Part shown: positions 59,710 to 64,000 of the stretch, piece by piece
How positions within the stretch are numbered: position 1 is the stretch's first letter
Layout: every line of letters starts with the position of its first letter
Origin: Cytophagales bacterium
GTDB taxonomy: Bacteria > Bacteroidota > Bacteroidia > Cytophagales > 172606-1
NCBI GenBank assembly: GCA_030446715.1
Contig: JAUJMU010000003.1
Coordinates: forward strand, 248,001 to 312,000
Reading direction: 5' to 3'
DNA length: 64,000 bases
Made by a program: the position numbers and the translations under genes
Notes under the pieces: generated by a model
What the model saw: the letters and a program-made list of their open reading frames with translations, nothing else
The model's database searches: none
Told to the model about the DNA's origin: nothing

Positions 59710-60678
59710 TTAGAAGCGGATGGTGTTTACCGCAATGGTAACGTCCAGAGCCAGCAGCACCAGTGCGGCCAGCAGAAAATAATAGTACTTGTTAGCGGAA
59801 ACGTCGGTTTGCCGGGTATCCCGCAGCTGGCCGTCAACCTTCCGGAGTTGCGCAAAAAGCCGGTTCATATCATTTTGCACCGGGGTAACTTCGAATAATT
59901 CCCCTTCTGCCTGCCGGCTCAGGCGCACCAGCTGATCCCGCTCCAGCCGGGTGACCACCGCCTGCCCCGGACTGATTTGTTTGAAGTTCTTTCCCGCGGG
60001 TATTTTGCTCCCGCCTTCGCTGCCGATTCCGATGGTGAACAATTTGATGCCATTGCCGGCGATGTTCCGGGCTATTTCCCGGAAGTCTTCCCCGAAATCT
60101 TCTCCGTCAGTAATCAGGATTATGGCTTTGGAGGTGTTTTTCAGCGTGGTGTTCCGCGGATCAGTGTGCTTTTCGAGGGCCAGCCGGAGCCCGGCGGCCA
60201 GATTGGTTCCACCGCCGGAAAGCAGCCCCGTTCTCAGCGAATTAATGAACAGGCGCAAAGCATTCTGGTCAAATGTAAGCGGGCATTGCACGACAGCCTC
60301 GGCTGAAAACAGGATCAGGCCGATGCGGTCGTTGGGAAACCGGTCCAGCAGCCGGCCTGCTTCGTACCTTGCCCTTCCCAGCCGGGAGGGAGGCAGATCC
60401 GTGGCGTTCATGGATTGCGACAGATCCACTACCAGAAACAAATCGCGTCCGCTGGTGCTGACCTCTCTGGTCTCCTTCCCGAAGGAAGGACCGGTAAGGG
60501 CAATAATAATAAGGGCAAAGTAAAGCGTACGGATGATGAATTTGGCCAATATTACGCTGGCAAATATTCCCATCCGCTGCGCTGCTCCCACTACCCGGAT
60601 GATATACAGGATATAAGCCGCAATGAAGGCAGCGCCCAGCAGATACTCCCACTGACCAAACTGATAATACCAATTCAT
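59710..60678 (-). CDS. BatB-like VWA-domain membrane protein
   Basis: A 322-residue protein with two N-terminal helices (YLLGAAFIAAYILYIIRV and LYFALIIIALTGPSF), a VWA domain from about residue 80 to 270 and a C-terminal helix (YYFLLAALVLLALDVTIAV). DLFLVVDLSQSMNATDLPPS holds the DxSxS metal site; GLLSGGGTNLAAGL and AIILITDGEDFGEDF supply the remaining MIDAS residues. This is the BatA/BatB plan of Bacteroidota and Bacteroides aerotolerance operons. Only the TPR gene follows; no BatA, BatD or MoxR ATPase is nearby, so the operon is partial. The TPR gene overlaps in function, not in sequence. Confidence 0.85.
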   Translation of the reverse strand: MNWYYQFGQWEYLLGAAFIAAYILYIIRVVGAAQRMGIFASVILAKFIIRTLYFALIIIALTGPSFGKETREVSTSGRDLFLVVDLSQSMNATDLPPSRLGRARYEAGRLLDRFPNDRIGLILFSAEAVVQCPLTFDQNALRLFINSLRTGLLSGGGTNLAAGLRLALEKHTDPRNTTLKNTSKAIILITDGEDFGEDFREIARNIAGNGIKLFTIGIGSEGGSKIPAGKNFKQISPGQAVVTRLERDQLVRLSRQAEGELFEVTPVQNDMNRLFAQLRKVDGQLRDTRQTDVSANKYYYFLLAALVLLALDVTIAVNTIRF

Positions 60679-60785
60679 AACTGACTACCGGTCATAGGGG
60701 TGGGTAATAATTTGCAAGATGGGTTAAAACCGCAAAATCCGCAAAGAAGAAGGTGTTTTGGGCGGTGGCAGAATTGAGGAAAATC

Positions 60786-60816
60786 TTTGGGAGAGTGAAT
60801 TAGTTTTTTATCTTTG
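60786..60816 (+). promoter_or_regulatory. Promoter of the serine tRNA
   Basis: TTTG (60786-60789) and TATCTTTG (60809-60816) are exactly 19 bases apart, an exact match to the Bacteroidota consensus in both elements. The tRNA starts 16 bases downstream. Confidence 0.8.
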
Positions 60817-60832
60817 CACCACTCCAAAACCC

Positions 60833-60919
60833 GGAGAGATGCCTGAGAGGCCGAAAGGAACAGTTTGCTAAACTGTCGTACTGGAAACGGTACCGAGGGT
60901 TCGAATCCCTCTCTCTCCG
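60833..60919 (+). tRNA. tRNA-Ser, anticodon GCT
   Basis: The acceptor stem GGAGAGA (60833-60839) pairs with TCTCTCC (60912-60918), followed by discriminator G. The anticodon arm CAGTTTGCTAAACTG shows anticodon GCT in loop TTGCTAA. A long variable arm (CGTACTGGAAACGGTACCG) and the T-arm GGGTTCGAATCCC are present. CCA is not encoded. Confidence 0.96.
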
Positions 60920-61039
60920 CGAATATGTCAAAAGCTCATCATCAGCCCACGAAGCCCGCACCCGAAATGCGGGTTTCCTGCTTTTTAACGTACCGTTACC
61001 CGGATACCCTCCAAAAATTCAATAAAAACAAATAAATCA

Positions 61040-61888
61040 TTGGCCAACGACTACGATAAGATACTCAGGGAAAATATTGCTTCCCTGCTCCTTCCGCTGA
61101 CGGAAAAATACCTGGACATCAAAATCATCAGCAGCCGGGAACTGAAAGATAAGCTGCAAACCACGATAGAAAAAGAGCCGGATTTCATCCGGGTGGTGAA
61201 AACGGATACCGGAGAAGAATTTATTCTGCACATTGAGTTTCAGACAAAGGACGAAGAAGGCATGATCTACCGGATGCAGGAGTACTTTAGTCTGCTTCGC
61301 CGCAAGCATGGATTATTCGTAAAACAGTTTGTCGTTTATTTAGGGGTGAAAGCATCTGAAATGCAGACCCGGTTAGCACCCGGGGAAGTATTTACCGGTT
61401 TCACTTTAAAAAGTTTGCGGGATTACTCCTGCGAAAGCTTATTGGATTCACAGGTTCCGGAGGAGATTATCTTAGCCATTCTGAGTAACTTTAACAAGCA
61501 GAATCCTTCAGAAGTCATTCGCAAAATCCTGGGCAGGTTAAAAGAAATCGGAACGGACGAAATTACGTTAAGAAAGTATATCCGGCAGCTTTCCGTGCTT
61601 GCCAGATTACGGAATCTGACCAAAGAAACACACAAACAGATACAGAGCATGGGACTTACTTATAATATCACTGAAGACTACCTTTATCAGGAAGGATTAG
61701 CCGAGGGTGAGCAAAAAGGCCTGGAAAAAGGCCTGGAAAAAGGCTTGGAAAAAGGCCGGGAAGAAGAAAAGAGACTACTGATTATGGAAATGATAAAAGA
61801 CGGAACCCTGACCGTTGAAAAAATTGCTGCATTGGCAAAAGTATCCGCGGAACAGGTCAGACAGATAAAAAAAGAACTGAAAAAATAA
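61040..61888 (+). CDS. Rpn/PD-(D/E)XK nuclease family protein
   Basis: A 282-residue protein of the Rpn (recombination-promoting nuclease) or transposase-like YhgA family. The N-terminal nuclease-like part includes KEPDFIRVVKTDTGEEFILH with IEFQTKDEEG (about 46-75), a D...ExQ pattern matching the PD-(D/E)XK site. LRRKHGLFVKQFVVYLGV follows. The C-terminal part is helical with a (GLEK)n run, QKGLEKGLEKGLEKGREEEK, coded by a 12-base repeat, then an HTH-like end. The start codon is TTG; no ATG fits. G+C is lower than around (about 42% in a sampled line), and tRNA-Ser and decayed genes flank it, so it is likely acquired. Its role in recombination is inferred from family members. Confidence 0.8.
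   Translation: MANDYDKILRENIASLLLPLTEKYLDIKIISSRELKDKLQTTIEKEPDFIRVVKTDTGEEFILHIEFQTKDEEGMIYRMQEYFSLLRRKHGLFVKQFVVYLGVKASEMQTRLAPGEVFTGFTLKSLRDYSCESLLDSQVPEEIILAILSNFNKQNPSEVIRKILGRLKEIGTDEITLRKYIRQLSVLARLRNLTKETHKQIQSMGLTYNITEDYLYQEGLAEGEQKGLEKGLEKGLEKGREEEKRLLIMEMIKDGTLTVEKIAALAKVSAEQVRQIKKELKK
61713..61760 (+). repeat. 12-base in-frame tandem repeat in the Rpn gene
   Basis: Three to four copies of AAAAAGGCCTGG, with one base change in the third, code for GLEK repeats. Copy-number change would keep the reading frame. Confidence 0.85.
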
Positions 61889-61973
61889 AGTCCCCGCCTG
61901 ACACCGGGCACACCGGTCAGCCGGCCGCTCCAGCGCAAAGCCAGCGCATGAGACCTTACCGCTACCGCCTGAA

Positions 61974-62479
61974 GAAGAGATATATCTCCTACCCGGACAG
62001 GGAGTAATACCGGATCACACAGAAAGGCAGCATCCGGAAGTCCGGATTTTCAGGGAGTTTTTTATGAAGTGGAAACTGGCGGGGATGCCCTCAGTCAGGA
62101 TTATTACAATGGGGTAAACCTGCTCAAAGAAGCCATCAGCCGCCAAATGCAAAGACGGGGTTTAACCCAATCCCAGACAAACCCTGACCTGCTGGTCAAT
62201 CTGGGGATTGTGGTGAACCAGAAGGTGCAAACGCGCCAGACCAGCCTCCTGACTGACCCGCCAAACTACATCGGGCAGCGGCGCTACCGGTGGCAGAGCC
62301 GGGAGGTCGAAACCGGCCGCTACCGGCAGGGCACGGTAGAGGTTCATCTGGTGGACCCTGCCAGGAATGAACTCGTCTGGCGGGGAGTGGCCGAAGGCGT
62401 TGTGCCCGAAAGAACGGCCCGGCTGGAAAGAACCATCTCGGAGGGCGCCGAAAAACTCTTCCGCAGAATCCCGCAATAG
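61974..62479 (+). pseudogene. DUF4136 family protein, 5'-truncated
   Basis: The frame from 62069 (GTG) encodes 136 residues of a DUF4136 domain: NPDLLVNLGIVVNQKVQTRQ, RYRQGTVEVHLVDPARNELV and WRGVAEGVVPERTARLERTI. Upstream, the same frame is open to a TGA at 61970 without any ATG and without the lipoprotein signal that full members have; residues before GTG (FQGVFYEVE) still look like family sequence. The start is therefore missing and the gene is probably a remnant. It may still be translated from GTG, but it could not be exported. It lies downstream of the Rpn-family gene. Confidence 0.65.
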
Positions 62480-62529
62480 GACCGGATTCAGGGGTTAATC
62501 TGTTACCAGTATTGACAACACATTCCCGC

Positions 62530-62828
62530 TGCCACCCAGGTGACCAAAGGGGCCTTTTTCTACCATTTCAAAAGCAAAGAAGAGATGGGGACTAGCCCTG
62601 ATCAACGAAGTGATCTACCCGGGCATGCAGGAAGTATTTGTCAAACCGCTGGCTGATTCGGAAGATGATAGTGTACGGATATTCGTGTTACCACACCTGC
62701 CTGCGGGAATTGAAACGGTACTCGGGGCAGTTGGCCGCCCGGCCCTATATCCGGTTCTGATCACGATGAAAACCTTTTTGTATTATGCAGGTCCGGGGCC
62801 AAATATCCGGCTTTCATTCAAAATCTGA
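62530..62828 (+). pseudogene. TetR family regulator remnant, frameshifted
   Basis: The reading frame near 62534 gives ATQVTKGAFFYHFKSKEEMG, the recognition helix of TetR regulators. Directly after, the continuation LALINEVIYPGMQEVFVKPL is in the next frame; one extra base near 62588-62590 (ATGGGGACTAGCC) separates them. The first helices and the ligand domain are not recognisable. This is a broken regulator fragment. It lies 50 bases after another decayed gene (DUF4136) and before a repeat and the ROK gene. Confidence 0.75.
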
Positions 62829-62862
62829 AATTCACAATTTAAAATTTGCGCAACTACTTATA
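62816..62862 (-). repeat. Dispersed AT-rich repeat, GTTGCGCAAATTTTAAATTG type
   Basis: On the minus strand the segment reads GTAGTTGCGCAAATTTTAAA followed by TTGTGAATTTCAGATTTTGA. It is the fourth copy of the family at 9339-9375, 21142-21186 and 31108-31145. Confidence 0.55.
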
Positions 62863-62875
62863 CCAGTCATTTTTT

Positions 62876-63781
62876 ATGCAGACACTTTGGGGAATTGATT
62901 TGGGCGGGACAAAAATTGAAGGGGCGGTGATCCGGCCCGGACGGGAGCCGGAGGTGCTGACCCGTTTACGCATTCCGACGGAAGCAAACCAGGGTTATCA
63001 GCACATCATCAGTCGCATTGACCTGCTGGTGGAGCAGTTGAAAGCACAAACCGGGCTGGCTCCGGAGAAGGTCGGAATCGGTACACCCGGAACGATAGAC
63101 CCGCTTTCCCAAACCCTGAAAAACAGCAATACCACCAGTCTGAACGGCATGCCTTTTCGCCGGGATCTGGAGGAAAAGCTGGGCATACCGGTCCTGACTG
63201 CCAATGATGCCAATTGCTTTGCCCTTGCCGAAACCAGGCTCGGGGCAGTCTCCCGGCACTCGCCGGAAGCGGAAGTCGTGTTTGGGGTAATCATGGGTAC
63301 CGGCGTCGGTGGCGGACTGGTGGTCCATGGGAAAGTAATCAACGGCCGGCAGGGAATAGGAGGGGAGTGGGGGCATAACTTTCTGGATGAATCCGGCGGG
63401 CCCTGTTACTGCGGTAAAACGGGCTGCGTGGAAAAAGTACTGGCTGGTCCGGCCCTGGAAGGTTTTTACCAGTCACTGAGCGGCCAGCCGCTCCGGTTGG
63501 CGCAGATTGTGAAGCAGTACCAGAATGGCGATCCTCATGCAAAAGCAACGGTTTCCCGCCTGATTGAAAATTTTGGCCGGGCCATGTCGGTGGTTATCAA
63601 TATTCTGGACCCGGATGTGATCGTGATCGGCGGCGGAGTGGGAAATATTGACCTTCTCTACACGGAAGGCATAGCAGCCGTGCGGAGGTATGTTTTCAAT
63701 GACCGTCTGGATACTATGTTTCTGAAGCCCTTACTGGGCGACAGTGCCGGGGTATTTGGCGCGGCTATGCTTGCAGAATAA
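62876..63781 (+). CDS. ROK family sugar kinase
   Basis: A 301-residue sugar kinase. Marks are LWGIDLGGTKIEGAVIRPG for ATP binding at residues 4-22, GIGTPGTIDPLSQTLKNSNT with the sugar site, GMPFRRDLEEKLGIPVLTAN with the catalytic DANCFALAE (Asp near 108), VVFGVIMGTGVGGGLVV and the ROK zinc motif GPCYCGKTGCVEKVLAG. The C-terminal VIVIGGGVGNIDLLY is the adenosine site. Glucose, fructose or N-acetylmannosamine are usual substrates; the specific one is unknown. ATG 62876 is chosen; an upstream TTG start (62846) would add ten non-conserved residues. It converges on the NifU gene with a terminator between. Confidence 0.9.
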   Translation: MQTLWGIDLGGTKIEGAVIRPGREPEVLTRLRIPTEANQGYQHIISRIDLLVEQLKAQTGLAPEKVGIGTPGTIDPLSQTLKNSNTTSLNGMPFRRDLEEKLGIPVLTANDANCFALAETRLGAVSRHSPEAEVVFGVIMGTGVGGGLVVHGKVINGRQGIGGEWGHNFLDESGGPCYCGKTGCVEKVLAGPALEGFYQSLSGQPLRLAQIVKQYQNGDPHAKATVSRLIENFGRAMSVVINILDPDVIVIGGGVGNIDLLYTEGIAAVRRYVFNDRLDTMFLKPLLGDSAGVFGAAMLAE

Positions 63782-63824
63782 AAAAGCATCCGCCCGGCAT
63801 CCCGGAGGGACCAGAGCGGATGCG
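63781..63824 (-). terminator. Rho-independent terminator of the NifU-domain gene
   Basis: On the minus strand GCATCCGC (complement of 63817-63824) and GCGGATGC (complement of 63787-63794) form an 8-base stem with a 22-base loop, followed by a run of six T. It lies between the NifU gene and the ROK gene. Confidence 0.7.
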
Positions 63825-63842
63825 TCTGAAGTTTCAGGAACA

Positions 63843-64000
63843 TTACCAGTTGTCCGGCAGCTTTGCGCCCGGATCTCCGTAGGCGGTAAGGTTTACGGCT
63901 TCTACCGAAAGCACCTCCGGCACTGCCCGCCGGATGGATTCTTCCACCCCGGCCCTGAGGGTCATGGCCGACATCGGGCAGGAGCCGCAGGAGCCCAATA
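63843..64000 (-). CDS. NifU C-terminal domain protein, cut by the right edge
   Basis: The visible 52 codons read leftward from outside the window to TAA at 63843. They encode LGSCGSCPMSAMTLRAGVEE, followed by SIRRAVPEVLSVEAVNL and AYGDPGAKLPDNW. The CxxC pair in GSCGSCPMS is the Fe-S cluster site of the NifU C-terminal domain, which carries a cluster during Fe-S assembly. Only the C-terminal part is visible, so the length and any upstream domain are unknown. A terminator follows at 63781-63824. Confidence 0.88.
   Translation of the reverse strand, partial: LGSCGSCPMSAMTLRAGVEESIRRAVPEVLSVEAVNLTAYGDPGAKLPDNW

Noticed and set aside
60900-62860. tRNA-Ser as a proven integration site for the following genes
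   Set aside because: No second copy of the tRNA 3' end (GGTTCGAATCCCTCTC) and no integrase gene were found between the tRNA and the ROK gene.

Overview
The window looks like a chromosomal segment of a Bacteroidota member, most likely order Cytophagales (a Spirosoma/Larkinella-like relative); the genus is inference. Support: promoters of the Bacteroidota type (TTTG, about 19-21 bases, TAnnTTTG) in front of several genes, best before tRNA-Ser; almost no Shine-Dalgarno sequences; a secreted protease with a C-terminal type IX secretion sorting domain; a lipoprotein TamA (TamL); and lineage-typical families (DUF6157, DUF1080, NHS-type permease, HI0933 oxidoreductase). Base composition is mid-50s % G+C by eye, with a few poorer genes.

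Layout. 1-7.2 kb: a secreted DUF1080/dehydrogenase-like pair, a coiled-coil lipoprotein, gamma-glutamyltransferase and an ECF sigma factor operon with a one-helix membrane protein and a Spy/LTXXQ-like periplasmic protein. 7.5-18.8 kb: YeiH-type exporter, phosphodiesterase, fused aspartokinase-homoserine dehydrogenase with a long leader, glycosyltransferase, large VWA membrane protein, acetyltransferase, alpha-glucan phosphorylase and EF-P. 18.9-27.5 kb: small-molecule metabolism (NHS permease, Gfo/Idh oxidoreductase, aldo/keto reductase, cupin, phytase-like lipoprotein, creatininase family). 27.8-42 kb is rich in nucleic-acid functions: ATP-dependent DNA ligase, DNA/RNA endonuclease, MarR regulator with a clear operator, CsaA, SbcC and SbcD, and a divergent phage-type Gp157 protein. 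42-50 kb: T9SS subtilase, Mpl-type ligase, DnaQ-like exonuclease and an amidohydrolase of lower G+C. 50.5-64 kb: TamL with a head-to-head TrmH methyltransferase, queuosine-precursor transporter, STAS protein with RNase Z, PurC, thiolase, BatB/BatC-like pair, tRNA-Ser(GCT), an Rpn-family nuclease, two decayed genes, a ROK kinase and the end of a NifU-domain gene.

Intergenic DNA is unusually structured. There are at least four dispersed repeat families; two copies look like genuine small non-autonomous insertions with terminal inverted repeats and target duplications (28123-28322 and 48479-48877), the first nested inside another repeat so that an uninterrupted copy elsewhere in the window serves as the empty site. 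Three short tandem arrays (7-8 base units) lie between genes, one ending 12 bases before a start codon.

No CRISPR array, complete insertion sequence, prophage or rRNA operon was seen. No complete novel multi-gene system can be claimed. The best leads are the Gp157 gene facing sbcD-sbcC, the alpha-glucan phosphorylase with threonine at the PLP-lysine position, the EF-P with asparagine at the modified tip position, and the nested mini-elements.
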